64,000 nt of DNA from Bacteroidota bacterium (GTDB lineage: Bacteria > Bacteroidota > Bacteroidia > Bacteroidales > JAAUTT01): NCBI GenBank assembly GCA_030706405.1, contig JAUZOO010000006.1:1-64000 (forward strand), read 5' to 3'. Made by a program: the position numbers and the translations under genes. Shown one piece after another: positions 53,727-63,299 of this stretch (position 1 is the stretch's first letter; each line of letters opens with the position of its first letter). Under the pieces are notes generated by a model, which was not told the origin of the DNA, ran no database searches, and worked only from the letters and a program-made list of their open reading frames with translations.

Positions 53727-55154
53727 ATGAAAAAGAATCTTAAAATATATCTGTTATTTCTGCTTCTGCCATTTTTTACGGCAGCTTGTCTGGAAAAGGA
53801 GGTTTTTACTGTCACTCCCAATTTGCCTGCTGTAAGTAATCTGCAGTATACGCTGTCAGGTGATAGCGTTATATTGACATGGAATTTGCCGCAAGGACAT
53901 GATTCGCTAAGTGTTTCCGTGTCCCCGAATCCCAGTGGAATTCCATTGAAGATGAATGCAACTTCTTGTAAAATGGGTATTGTGGAAGTTAATAAGCCTT
54001 ACATGTACACCGTTAAAATAAGTGACACCAAGGGGAATACTTCGTTGGGACAGTCAGTTAGCTTTACACGCTCAGGGGCTTCTCCTCTTAAAAATGCGAC
54101 AGTGGTACAGGTAGATAATAATGTATTATTTACATGGAGTCTACCAGACTCAGCTATAACAGGTATCGTACTTAAATACACCGATCAAAGTAATGTAGTA
54201 CAAACTGTTAATATTCCAGCAACATCAACCAGCTATCAAATTTCAAATCCTGCTGTTGGTAATTATCATTTTGGGTTATATACAACCAACAGTCGCAACC
54301 AGGTTTCACAAAATATATACCTCGATTTGAAGGTTGGCGCTACATTGTTGGGTTATTTGGGGAGTGCCCCGGATTCACTTTCGTTGGTTACAACTGCTGA
54401 TGATGACATTATAGCCGGTGCAAAATGGTTTTTTCAGACGTACCCTAAAGCCCGGTACATTTCATTAAACAATGTTAAAAACGGTACGGTCGATTTGAGT
54501 AAATACAGGGTTATCTGGTGGAATTATGACATCGATGACGGGACATCTGATTTACCCGCTATTGCTACAGATGGTGCAGTTGTAGCTAAGATGACAGCTT
54601 ATCATAAAAATGGCGGTAACTTATTGCTGAGTACATATGCTATACAGTATCTGTGGAATTTAGGCAGAATGCCAAGTAATATTCATCTGAGTTTTGATCG
54701 AGGACCTGGAGGGTTAAATCCCGATGTATGGGGCATTGGAGTTAACATTGGTAAGAAACATAATCAAAGCGGACATCCTTTGTATAAAGGAATTTCCATG
54801 ACAACCCAGGGAGATGGAAGGGTCACTTTCCCGGTCATTGGAAATGGATGGAAAGAAAACCATAACTGCATCATCATTGTGCCTTCGATATACAATCTGG
54901 CGAATGATAACGAATTGGTTTACACGAACTTTACAACCCAAAACAATGCTGTTTGGCTCGGAATGTGGGATGGAATTGGAGATTATTTTATGACTGGTAT
55001 TTTCGAATTGACACCTAAAGATAATTTCCAAGGCCGGTCCATTTCTATTGGCATTGGAGGTATTGAGTGGAAAGTTAATAGTGGAGATAATCCTTATCAG
55101 TCAACTATTAATCTGCTTTACAAAAATGCAATAGATTATTTGAAAGCTAATTAG
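53727..55154 (+). CDS. SusE-position lipoprotein with DUF4960 domain
   Basis: A 475-residue lipoprotein (signal ends FFTAAC; mature start LEKEVF). Residues ~30-195 are two FN3-like beta domains. Residues ~215-475 are a DUF4960-type domain (WWNYDIDDGTSDLPAIATDG, NGGNLLLSTYAIQYLWNLGR, NPDVWGIGVNIGKKHNQSGH), which I associate with fructan loci in Bacteroides. It takes the place of SusE/SusF and probably binds fructan at the surface. A strong hairpin lies between it and the next gene. Confidence 0.8.
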   Translation: MKKNLKIYLLFLLLPFFTAACLEKEVFTVTPNLPAVSNLQYTLSGDSVILTWNLPQGHDSLSVSVSPNPSGIPLKMNATSCKMGIVEVNKPYMYTVKISDTKGNTSLGQSVSFTRSGASPLKNATVVQVDNNVLFTWSLPDSAITGIVLKYTDQSNVVQTVNIPATSTSYQISNPAVGNYHFGLYTTNSRNQVSQNIYLDLKVGATLLGYLGSAPDSLSLVTTADDDIIAGAKWFFQTYPKARYISLNNVKNGTVDLSKYRVIWWNYDIDDGTSDLPAIATDGAVVAKMTAYHKNGGNLLLSTYAIQYLWNLGRMPSNIHLSFDRGPGGLNPDVWGIGVNIGKKHNQSGHPLYKGISMTTQGDGRVTFPVIGNGWKENHNCIIIVPSIYNLANDNELVYTNFTTQNNAVWLGMWDGIGDYFMTGIFELTPKDNFQGRSISIGIGGIEWKVNSGDNPYQSTINLLYKNAIDYLKAN

Positions 55155-55183
55155 ACTGATTACTTATTAAATGTTTAGTTGTT

Positions 55184-55212
55184 ATTCTTCCGGGGAAATT
55201 CCCCGGAAGAAT
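55184..55212 (+). terminator. 13-bp perfect hairpin between DUF4960 gene and GH32
   Basis: ATTCTTCCGGGGA pairs with TCCCCGGAAGAAT over a 3-base loop and is followed by TTTT-poor sequence (TTTTAC). It sits between the stop at 55154 and the true GH32 start at 55227. It could attenuate transcription or protect the 3' end of the upstream susCD message. Confidence 0.6.
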
Positions 55213-55226
55213 TTTACAAATCGCAA

Positions 55227-56795
55227 ATGAAAAGAATCTTGAATAAATCTTTTATGATTTTCGCTCTGTCAGTTTTCTGTTTGCTTCTTTCTTGTAAAAA
55301 GGAAGATCAAAACAAGAACGGCAGCCCTTTAAATGATTCTTTGGTCAGGTTGGTTGAGTCCGATTTAAGGCCAGCCTATCATTTTACACCGATGGCCCAC
55401 TGGATGAATGACCCCAATGGATTGGTATATTACAAAGGGGAATATCATTTGTTTTATCAATATAACCCCAATGGAAATACCTGGGGCCCGATGAACTGGG
55501 GACATGCAATAAGTACTGATATGTTTAACTGGCAGGATTTGGCGATTGCCTTATCACCCGATAATTTGGGAACTATTTTTTCCGGAAGCGCTGTGGTTGA
55601 TGCCGCTAATACATCGGGCTTTAAATCAGGAGAAGAAGATCCTCTATTGGCAATTTTTACACATGCAGGAAACCAACAGTCTCAAAGTATAGCTTACAGC
55701 AATGATAAAGGACGCAGTTGGACTAAATATGAAAAAAATCCGGTATTGCTTAATCCCGGCATAGCAGATTTCAGAGATCCGAAGGTTTTCTGGTTTGCAG
55801 ATCAAAACAAATGGATAATGGCTTTAGCTAAAGGCAATGTCATTGGTTTTTATTCTTCACCGGATTTGAAAAACTGGACTTTTGAAAGTGATTTTGGATT
55901 GAATTACGGAGCGCACGGAGGTGTTTGGGAATGCCCGGACTTATTCCAAATCCTTGTTGAAGGCACAAGTTTAAAAAAATGGGTTCTTTTGGTCAGTATC
56001 AATCCTGGAGGTCCAAACGGAGGTTCGGCAACACAATATTTCATCGGAAATTTTGATGGAAAAACGTTTACTGCCGATACCAATGAAACCAATTGGGTTG
56101 ATTATGGGACAGATAATTATGCAGGCGTTACTTACAACAATATCCCTTCGACCGATGGACGCAGGATTGCCATCGGATGGATGAGTAATTGGAATTATGC
56201 AGGAGTTGTGCCAACGACCACTTGGAGAAGTACCATGACTGTTCCGAGGGTAATCTCGTTGGTTCAAAATGGACAGAATTTCAACTTACGGTTTAATCCG
56301 GTTGATGAATTAAAAAAATATTACAGTCAGACCGATACCGTTGTTCAGCAAACAAAAAACAGTGTTGAAATAATCAATAGTTCCATAATTAAATCAGGAA
56401 GTTATGATTTAAGCCTGTCGGCCGACTTTTCTCAAACAGATAGCCTTCAGCTTACATTTGGCAGTTCTGCCGAAAAAATGAGTATTCTCTTTGATAAGAA
56501 AAATGGAAAGGTGTCCGTTGATCGAAGTAATTCAGGATCAGTTTACTTTAACAGTAGTTTTAAACAATTAATAATCTGCCCAGCGTTCACATTAAGAACC
56601 GATCAGAAAGTAGATATTCGGATGCTTGTGGATAAAACCTCGGTTGAACTCTTTTGGAATAAAGGCGAGAAAGTGATGACCGCCCTATTTTTTCCAATCT
56701 TCCAGTATAATTTTTTAAAGGTGAAGGGCAGCGGCTCAATGCCTGTAATAAACAATTTCTGCTTAACCGGACTTACTAAAAGCTTGTATAGATAA
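55227..56795 (+). CDS. GH32 fructan hydrolase, surface lipoprotein
   Basis: A ~522-residue GH32 enzyme. The ATG at 55227 (MKRILNKSFMIFALSVFCLLLSC) is preferred over an upstream TTG at 55179 because it gives a proper lipoprotein signal and leaves the hairpin outside the gene. The mature start CKKEDQN has the K(D/E)2 surface-export type signal. The catalytic triad is intact: HWMNDPNG (nucleophile Asp), FRDPKVFW (transition-state Asp) and WECPD (acid/base Glu), plus the five-bladed propeller and C-terminal beta-sandwich. It is an inulinase, levanase or fructosidase; endo or exo action cannot be told. Confidence 0.88.
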   Translation: MKRILNKSFMIFALSVFCLLLSCKKEDQNKNGSPLNDSLVRLVESDLRPAYHFTPMAHWMNDPNGLVYYKGEYHLFYQYNPNGNTWGPMNWGHAISTDMFNWQDLAIALSPDNLGTIFSGSAVVDAANTSGFKSGEEDPLLAIFTHAGNQQSQSIAYSNDKGRSWTKYEKNPVLLNPGIADFRDPKVFWFADQNKWIMALAKGNVIGFYSSPDLKNWTFESDFGLNYGAHGGVWECPDLFQILVEGTSLKKWVLLVSINPGGPNGGSATQYFIGNFDGKTFTADTNETNWVDYGTDNYAGVTYNNIPSTDGRRIAIGWMSNWNYAGVVPTTTWRSTMTVPRVISLVQNGQNFNLRFNPVDELKKYYSQTDTVVQQTKNSVEIINSSIIKSGSYDLSLSADFSQTDSLQLTFGSSAEKMSILFDKKNGKVSVDRSNSGSVYFNSSFKQLIICPAFTLRTDQKVDIRMLVDKTSVELFWNKGEKVMTALFFPIFQYNFLKVKGSGSMPVINNFCLTGLTKSLYR

Positions 56796-56834
56796 AAATT
56801 AAAAAGATTTTTTTCATAATCTAACCAAAATCTG

Positions 56835-58055
56835 ATGAGAATATATTTAAATGCCATAGTTATAACCCTTCTTTTGCTTATCTCGGCAAGCGGTTGTGAA
56901 AAAATTACAGAGGTTGACCGTACAATTTATATAGATAGTACAAAAACTACGGTCGTAAAGTTGCCGGAATATGTGATAACCGACTATGGTGCAATAGGGG
57001 ACGGGGTGACCGACTGTTCGGGTATTATTAACAGTCTTATCAATAAACTTCCGGCTTCAGGAGGTACAATTTTAATTCCCGAAGGCGATTTTCTTTTGAA
57101 CAGTCCCATTAGCGTTAATCGCAGTTTCGTCACTATTAAGGGCCAAAATCCGGGAATTCGAAGTAATGTTGATGTTACTGTAACCGGGTTGGTAAACCCC
57201 GGAGGAGGAAGTAAACTGATTTTAGGGAGAGCTGCATCGGCAATTGAGGTTCCGGTTTTGCCGGATGTGAATGGTCGTAAAAATCGAATTTCGGGGCTCA
57301 TGGTTCAAAATCTTCTTATTTCAGGAAAATCGGGAAGTGGTACTGGAATCAATATATTACAGGATAACGATGGAATAAGGATTGAAAACGTAATCGGAAT
57401 AAACTTGTTTACCGGCATTGTAGCAAATGCGTCGGATGCCATCATTATCAGGTCTTGCTGGATATCGGAAGTGAAGAATAGCATTGTGATGAATAATGGT
57501 ATTCAGAATATGATCAGTAACTGCCAATTGGGTGCCCAACCAGGTGGGATTACCATAGCCCTGACCAATCAGGAAAACATGCTCATTACAGGAAATCAAA
57601 TATATCCGGATGGAGATGTGAACTTACAAATGAATAATTGTAATTACACCAATGTCTCATCCAACAATTTTCAAAGCTATTACATTGGAATTATAGAAAT
57701 TAACAATGGAAATTCAAACCTGCTTAGCAGTAATATGATATGGATGCGTAATCCAAACGATGAAAGCAAACAATTACGCAGTAAAGGAAATGATTATGGG
57801 GTAATCAGGGTGTCTGGCAATCAGAACTTGATAACCAGCAATATTATGACCTGCGATTGGGTAAATTCTACCGGTGATCCGGTGAGTATTCGGTCAGTTA
57901 GCGGTACTAAAAATAGTTTTCATAGTATCAAATTTATAAACTTGGCCAGCAACCGGTTATTTTATGTCAACGAAACCAGCGAGATTTTTGATTCAGCGCC
58001 GGCATCAAAAATAGCAGTCGATGGAAATCCTGCGAATGTTTATATAAGCTATTGA
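56835..58055 (+). CDS. Right-handed beta-helix enzyme, probable GH91 inulin fructotransferase
   Basis: A 406-residue lipoprotein (lipobox LISASGC). The start of the mature part, VITDYGAIGDGVTDCSGIIN, is the opening of pectate-lyase-like parallel beta-helices. Coils follow: GINILQDNDGIRIENVIGIN, MITGNQ-like turns, NMISNCQLGAQPGGITIAL and YTNVSSNNFQSYYIGIIEIN, ending in LITSNIMTCDW. The order and spacing resemble GH91 inulin fructotransferase (DFA-forming), and a fructan context supports it. I compare from memory, so other beta-helix families remain possible. It would convert inulin to difructose anhydride. Confidence 0.6.
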   Translation: MRIYLNAIVITLLLLISASGCEKITEVDRTIYIDSTKTTVVKLPEYVITDYGAIGDGVTDCSGIINSLINKLPASGGTILIPEGDFLLNSPISVNRSFVTIKGQNPGIRSNVDVTVTGLVNPGGGSKLILGRAASAIEVPVLPDVNGRKNRISGLMVQNLLISGKSGSGTGINILQDNDGIRIENVIGINLFTGIVANASDAIIIRSCWISEVKNSIVMNNGIQNMISNCQLGAQPGGITIALTNQENMLITGNQIYPDGDVNLQMNNCNYTNVSSNNFQSYYIGIIEINNGNSNLLSSNMIWMRNPNDESKQLRSKGNDYGVIRVSGNQNLITSNIMTCDWVNSTGDPVSIRSVSGTKNSFHSIKFINLASNRLFYVNETSEIFDSAPASKIAVDGNPANVYISY

Positions 58056-58072
58056 TATTCCCACAAATAAAA

Positions 58073-60253
58073 ATGATGTATCTCATGAATCACAATATTA
58101 AAACTTATCTCAAGCTAATAATTGTCGCTGTTTTAGTATTGATTTCAACGACCAACGTTGGAGCACAACAAGTGTGCAGTTTTGATGGCAAAGAAATACT
58201 GAAATCAAATGACGGAGAGTTTACCTTTGATTTTCACAGCGTAAGAAACGCGCCGGAGCTTACAGCGGGAATCATCGGAAAAGGATTAAGAACAGACGGG
58301 TACTCCACCTGGTTGAGCGTGAAAACAGAACAGCTCAAAAATCTATCCGGAATATCCGGTTGGTTTGCATTAGAGTCGTTCCCGACAGATACGGCGGCTT
58401 TCTTTGTATTAAAGGATAATTTGGATAAAACGTCAATTGCAATTTGTGTTGATCGGTTTGGCGAATTATTGATTGGAACTGGAGTTGAAAACAAATTTAG
58501 CTATTACTCAACAAAACAATATGTTGAAAGATTTAGATGGATTAATCTGGCATTTTCAATAGCCAAGAGGAGTGTTAGCTTTTGGATTAACGGGAAAGAA
58601 GTCGATGTCAATAAACTTTCTGCTTCTGCGCCTTCGCGGATTACTGATATTTTAATAGCAAAAGACATTAGAACTAAAAAAGAGTGGATTACCGATCTAA
58701 CCCTGATAAATGGTATTGTTGATGAACTTAAACTATGGAGTAGCCCGATTAATGTAAGCGATTTACAACACGAGATTTCAGAATTATCCTCAAAAACTCC
58801 TGTTTTGGCTGTTCCGGAAAGCAGATTTGAAGGCGATTTCAGCAGACCCAAATATCATTTATTGCCGGCTGCTAACTGGACAAATGAAACACATGGATTA
58901 ATCCTTTACAACAATAAATATCACATTTTTAATCAAAAAAATGCTTCAAGCTTAATGCTTCGCCAGATCAATTGGGGGCATTTCAGCAGCCCCGATCTTA
59001 TTCACTGGACGGAGCATAAACCGGCTTTAACTCCCGAACCAGGATACGATCAAAATGGAATCTGGTCAGGCTGTGCCGTTTTGAATGATCAAGGCATTCC
59101 TGCCATTCTATACACGGCCGGAGGTGAAAAAATGGGCATTGGCATTGCGTTTCCGAAAGATTCAAATCTTATCGAATGGAAAAAGTACGAAGGAAATCCG
59201 GTTATCCCCGGACAACCCAAAGGCTATACCAGGACAGACCTTCGGGATACGTATGCCTGGAAAGAAGGAGATAAATGGTATATGGCTGTTGGTTTTGGCG
59301 TTGAGAAAGATGGTGTAGAAAAAGGCGCAGTGCTTTTATATACTTCACCGGATCTTAAAAAGTGGGACTTCGTACATACCTTATTCGAAGGTAATCCTGA
59401 CGTGGATAATTCCGGCATTTTTTGGGAAATGCCTGTGTTTAAAAAAATCGGACAGAAATATGTTTTGTTAATCAACAAAGTTCCTCATAATGGCGTGCCT
59501 GCACGAGCTATGTATTGGGTTGGAGACTTCAAAAATGAAAAATTTATTCCCGATGACCAGATGCCGAAAAACCTGGAAGTGATTAACCGTTTACTTTCTC
59601 CTTCCGTCACCATTGACAAAGAAGGCCAGATTACCGCCATTGCCATTATTCCGGATGAAATTGGAGGCGAGGCCGCCTACCAACATGGATGGACGCATCT
59701 TTACAGCATTCCAAGAGTTTGGAATTTGAAGGATGGTAAAATCTTGCAAACTCCGCATCCTGCGCTAAAAGAATTGAGAGAAAAGCACAATTCCTTTCAA
59801 AATGCCATCATTGAAAATGATAAGGCTCTTTTGATTAGTGAAAATAATCAGCAAATTGAAATACAGGCTACTATAGAACCTGACGGCTCAAAAAAATATG
59901 GATTCATTATTAATAAAAATCGTGATAATTCAGAATATACAAAACTCTATTACGATGCTGAAAAGCATGAAATGGTGGTCGATCAGTCTCATTCCAGCTT
60001 AAAAAAATACATCCCATTAAAAGTACGAAACGACAAGTATTATTTGGACCCGTCTAAACGGGTCAACTTTCACATATTTATTGACGGATCAGTAGTTGAG
60101 GTGTTTATAAATAATGAAGATGCTTTTACTACAAGGGTTTTCCCATTGAAACCAAACAGCAATCAAATCGAAATTTTCACTGACGGGGGAAATATTAAAG
60201 CGAGTGCAGATGTATGGCAACTGAAGCCAGCTCCTATAAAAACTGATTTTTAA
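58073..60253 (+). CDS. LamG-GH32 fusion with altered catalytic nucleophile
   Basis: A ~726-residue secreted protein; ATG 58073 is preferred over the TTG at 58052. After the signal peptide (cleavage near VGAQ), residues ~35-235 form a LamG/concanavalin-like domain (GLRTDGYSTWLSVKTEQL ... RWINLAFSIAKRSVSFWING). The GH32 propeller follows, but the nucleophile motif is NWTNETHGLI instead of WMNDPNG, replacing the catalytic Asp with Glu. The second Asp is kept in LRDTYAW (RDT instead of RDP) and the Glu in WEMPV (instead of ECPD). It may have changed specificity, for example to difructose anhydride or transfer products, or weakened activity. Confidence 0.8.
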   Translation: MMYLMNHNIKTYLKLIIVAVLVLISTTNVGAQQVCSFDGKEILKSNDGEFTFDFHSVRNAPELTAGIIGKGLRTDGYSTWLSVKTEQLKNLSGISGWFALESFPTDTAAFFVLKDNLDKTSIAICVDRFGELLIGTGVENKFSYYSTKQYVERFRWINLAFSIAKRSVSFWINGKEVDVNKLSASAPSRITDILIAKDIRTKKEWITDLTLINGIVDELKLWSSPINVSDLQHEISELSSKTPVLAVPESRFEGDFSRPKYHLLPAANWTNETHGLILYNNKYHIFNQKNASSLMLRQINWGHFSSPDLIHWTEHKPALTPEPGYDQNGIWSGCAVLNDQGIPAILYTAGGEKMGIGIAFPKDSNLIEWKKYEGNPVIPGQPKGYTRTDLRDTYAWKEGDKWYMAVGFGVEKDGVEKGAVLLYTSPDLKKWDFVHTLFEGNPDVDNSGIFWEMPVFKKIGQKYVLLINKVPHNGVPARAMYWVGDFKNEKFIPDDQMPKNLEVINRLLSPSVTIDKEGQITAIAIIPDEIGGEAAYQHGWTHLYSIPRVWNLKDGKILQTPHPALKELREKHNSFQNAIIENDKALLISENNQQIEIQATIEPDGSKKYGFIINKNRDNSEYTKLYYDAEKHEMVVDQSHSSLKKYIPLKVRNDKYYLDPSKRVNFHIFIDGSVVEVFINNEDAFTTRVFPLKPNSNQIEIFTDGGNIKASADVWQLKPAPIKTDF

Positions 60254-60332
60254 AGCATGTGAGGTGTAAAGTGTTAATAATGAATAAAAATTTAATATAA
60301 AACAGATTTCATATATCCTAAAATTATTAAGT

Positions 60333-61898
60333 ATGAAAAACTCATTTCCTCGTTTTGGGGCAGTACTAATTTTCATTATTATATGTTCTTACGCTGTCTG
60401 CCAGCAACAGGGGCCGAATAAGGAACAGTACCGTCCTTCCTATCATTTTACACCGGCGGCCCATTGGATGAACGACCCTAACGGATTGGTGTACTATGAA
60501 GGAGAATATCATCTTTTTTATCAATATTATCCTGAAGCCTCCGTTTGGGGGCCGATGCACTGGGGACATGCCGTAAGCAAGGATTTGCTTCATTGGAAAC
60601 ATCTTCCGATTGCCCTTTATCCCGATAGTCTTGGCTACATATTTTCTGGCAGCGCGGTTATTGACCATGATAACACATCCGGTTTAGGAACAAAGCAAAA
60701 CCCTCCGATGATAGCCATTTTTGCCTATCACAATCCTAAACTGGAAAAATCAGGCAGCAATCAATACCAATATCAGGGACTAGCTTATAGTTTGGATAAA
60801 GGAAGGACCTGGACGAAATATGCCAAAAATCCGGTGGTGCCAAATCCTGGAATTCGAGACTTCAGAGACCCCAAAGTGATTTGGGATGCCGAAACTCAAA
60901 AATGGATACTTGTGTTGGCTGCGGGTGATCAGATTCAATTCTATTCATCTCCCAACCTGATTAATTGGAACTTAGAAACCAGTTTCGGAAAGTCTCTGGG
61001 GGCTCATGGTGGCGTTTGGGAATGTCCAGATCTTTTCCCTTTGGAAGTTAAAGGTACGCATGATAAAAAGTGGGTTTTGCTTGTCAGTCTTAACCCCGGA
61101 GGTCCTAACGGAGGTTCGGCTTCCCAATATTTTGTGGGAGATTTTGACGGACATCAATTCAAACCGGATAACACACCAACTCGTTGGGTCGATTACGGGA
61201 AAGATAATTATGCCGGGGTAACATGGTCGGATATTCCTGCATCTGACGGACGTAGAATCTTTTTGGGGTGGATGAGCAACTGGCAATATGCTGAAAGGGT
61301 GCCAACGGAAACATGGAGAAGTGCGACAACCATTCCCAGGGAATTAAATCTTATCCGGGAGAATAACGAATATCTGCTCACATCACAACCAGTGAAGGAA
61401 TTGGCAAAACTTAGGATTGATTCGGTGAAAATGAGACTCACTAAAGTCAATGGCGCTTATGATATCTCAAAACAAAAGACTTTTGGGAAAAGCCCACTGG
61501 AAATCATCATAACGTTCAATACCAAAAACAGGAATTCCGCCGGGTTTGCTAAAAAATTTGGAATAAAACTCAGTAATGAAATTAAGGAAGAAGTGCTGAT
61601 TGGATATGACCTCAAGCAAAAACAATTCTTTGTGAACCGTAAAAAATCGGGTAAAGTAAGCTTTTCGGATGCTTTCCCCGGAATATTTACAGCCCCCTGG
61701 GAGCTAAAAGGCAATACGCTCGAAATGCACCTTTTCGTCGATGAAGCTTCGGTTGAATTGTTTGGCCAGCAAGGGAGGGTACTATTGACAGAAATATTTT
61801 TTCCGGCCAAGCCTTATAGCCAACTTTCCGTTTTTACCGAAGATGGCAAAATCGAAGTTAAAGAATGTGAAGTATGGAAATTGAATTCCATCTGGTAA
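60333..61898 (+). CDS. GH32 fructan hydrolase, periplasmic
   Basis: A 521-residue GH32 enzyme with an ordinary signal peptide (cleavage after CQQQ region, residues ~22-25), hence periplasmic rather than surface-anchored. The triad is intact: HWMNDPNG, FRDPKVIW and WECPD. It closely resembles the surface GH32 two genes upstream. The C-terminal beta-sandwich carries VDEASVELFGQQGRVLL. It probably finishes oligosaccharides imported by SusC to fructose. Confidence 0.9.
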   Translation: MKNSFPRFGAVLIFIIICSYAVCQQQGPNKEQYRPSYHFTPAAHWMNDPNGLVYYEGEYHLFYQYYPEASVWGPMHWGHAVSKDLLHWKHLPIALYPDSLGYIFSGSAVIDHDNTSGLGTKQNPPMIAIFAYHNPKLEKSGSNQYQYQGLAYSLDKGRTWTKYAKNPVVPNPGIRDFRDPKVIWDAETQKWILVLAAGDQIQFYSSPNLINWNLETSFGKSLGAHGGVWECPDLFPLEVKGTHDKKWVLLVSLNPGGPNGGSASQYFVGDFDGHQFKPDNTPTRWVDYGKDNYAGVTWSDIPASDGRRIFLGWMSNWQYAERVPTETWRSATTIPRELNLIRENNEYLLTSQPVKELAKLRIDSVKMRLTKVNGAYDISKQKTFGKSPLEIIITFNTKNRNSAGFAKKFGIKLSNEIKEEVLIGYDLKQKQFFVNRKKSGKVSFSDAFPGIFTAPWELKGNTLEMHLFVDEASVELFGQQGRVLLTEIFFPAKPYSQLSVFTEDGKIEVKECEVWKLNSIW

Positions 61899-61951
61899 TG
61901 ATAAATAGAATAGGGCTTTAATGACGATTAAAATTTAATAAAACAAAACGT

Positions 61952-63298
61952 ATGAATAAACGATTTTTAAACTGGGTAACATTTGTCGCCATCAACGGAG
62001 GATTATTGTTTGGGTTGAATATGGCCGGAATTTCAGGAGCGATTCCTTTTTTACGCGATTATTTTGTATTGGACGATATTGCCTTAGGGTTGGCAGTAGG
62101 TTCAATTATGATCGGGTGTCTTGTAGGATCGTTATTTGCCGGTTCATTAAGCGACAAATATGGACGAAAAGCAATGATGATCATCACAGCTGTTCTTTTT
62201 ATGGTATCGGCTCTCGGGTGTAGCCTTACTTCCTCCTTGTGGTTTTTTGTAGCTTCTCGTATTATAGCAGGAATAGCGGTAGGGGCAGCCTCCGTACTTG
62301 GGCCTACTTATATTTCTGAGATTGCACCTGCCGAACGCAGAGGAACACTGGTTTCGTTTAATCAGCTTGCCATTGTAATCGGCATCTTACTTTCGTATAT
62401 TATTGATTACGCCTTCGTTAATTTAGACAATGGATGGCGGTATATGCTGGGAGTACCCTTTGTTTTTGGATTGATAAATCTTATATTCCTATTGATTTCG
62501 TTCCCTGAAAGTCCGCGGTGGCTGGCCAAAGTAGGAAAACTCGAACTAACGCATAAAATATTGGAGAAAGTGGGCGGGAAAACCTATGCTGATAAAGAGT
62601 TAAACTTGATAACAACCTCTCTGAATAATCAAACCTCAGACAAAAGAGTGAAAATTAAAGACTTGTTCCGGGGAAGGTTGGCCTATGTTGTTCTTCTTGG
62701 GACTCTGTTGGCAGCATTTCAGCAAATTACTGGCATTAACGCGGTAGTAAATTACGCTCCAACAATTTTTCAACAAACAGGGGTCGGGAGTGATACCGCA
62801 CTTTTACAATCGATTATTGTGGGTTTTGTAAATTTCGTGTTTACCATTGTAGCGGTTCGCCTTGTCGATAAGCTCGGACGTAAAACACTTTTGCTATGGG
62901 GAGCAGGAGGAATGGCCGTATCCTTAGCTTATCTGGCCCTGGCATTTACATTCCATTCATTAAGCGGATTGGGAGTTCTAATATCATTACTATCCTATAT
63001 CGCTTTTATGGCAGCCTCCCTTTCGCCCGTAATGTGGGTAGTAACATCCGAAATGTATCCTACCCGTTACCGGGGAGTAGCCATGTCATTCTCTACCGCT
63101 GTTAGTTGGGCCTGTGCATTACTGGTGGTGCAATTTTTTCCGTGGATGCTTCATAGCCTGGGAGGCATGGTCAGTTTCGGCATTTTTGGTGGATTTAGCT
63201 TGTTAGCGTTCATCTTTATAAAGGTTTATATACCCGAAACCAAAGGGAAAACTCTTGAACAAATAGAATCGGATTTAGGATTGGTAAATGTAGAATAA
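61952..63298 (+). CDS. MFS sugar porter (probable fructose transporter)
   Basis: A 448-residue 12-helix major facilitator of the sugar porter family. Signature motifs: GSLSDKYGRKAMM (loop 2-3), PAERRGTLVSFNQL, PESPRWLAK (end of first half), DKLGRKTLL (loop 8-9), PTRYRGVAMS and PETKGKTLEQIE (C terminus). The QQITGINAVVNYAPTIF stretch is typical of the family. The neighbours (GH32 enzymes, fructokinase) indicate fructose as the transported sugar, moved across the inner membrane by proton symport. Confidence 0.9.
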   Translation: MNKRFLNWVTFVAINGGLLFGLNMAGISGAIPFLRDYFVLDDIALGLAVGSIMIGCLVGSLFAGSLSDKYGRKAMMIITAVLFMVSALGCSLTSSLWFFVASRIIAGIAVGAASVLGPTYISEIAPAERRGTLVSFNQLAIVIGILLSYIIDYAFVNLDNGWRYMLGVPFVFGLINLIFLLISFPESPRWLAKVGKLELTHKILEKVGGKTYADKELNLITTSLNNQTSDKRVKIKDLFRGRLAYVVLLGTLLAAFQQITGINAVVNYAPTIFQQTGVGSDTALLQSIIVGFVNFVFTIVAVRLVDKLGRKTLLLWGAGGMAVSLAYLALAFTFHSLSGLGVLISLLSYIAFMAASLSPVMWVVTSEMYPTRYRGVAMSFSTAVSWACALLVVQFFPWMLHSLGGMVSFGIFGGFSLLAFIFIKVYIPETKGKTLEQIESDLGLVNVE

Positions 63299-63299
63299 C

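Noticed and set aside
55179-55226. TTG start of the first GH32 gene
   Set aside because: It would translate through a 13-bp hairpin and destroy the lipoprotein signal; ATG 55227 is much better.
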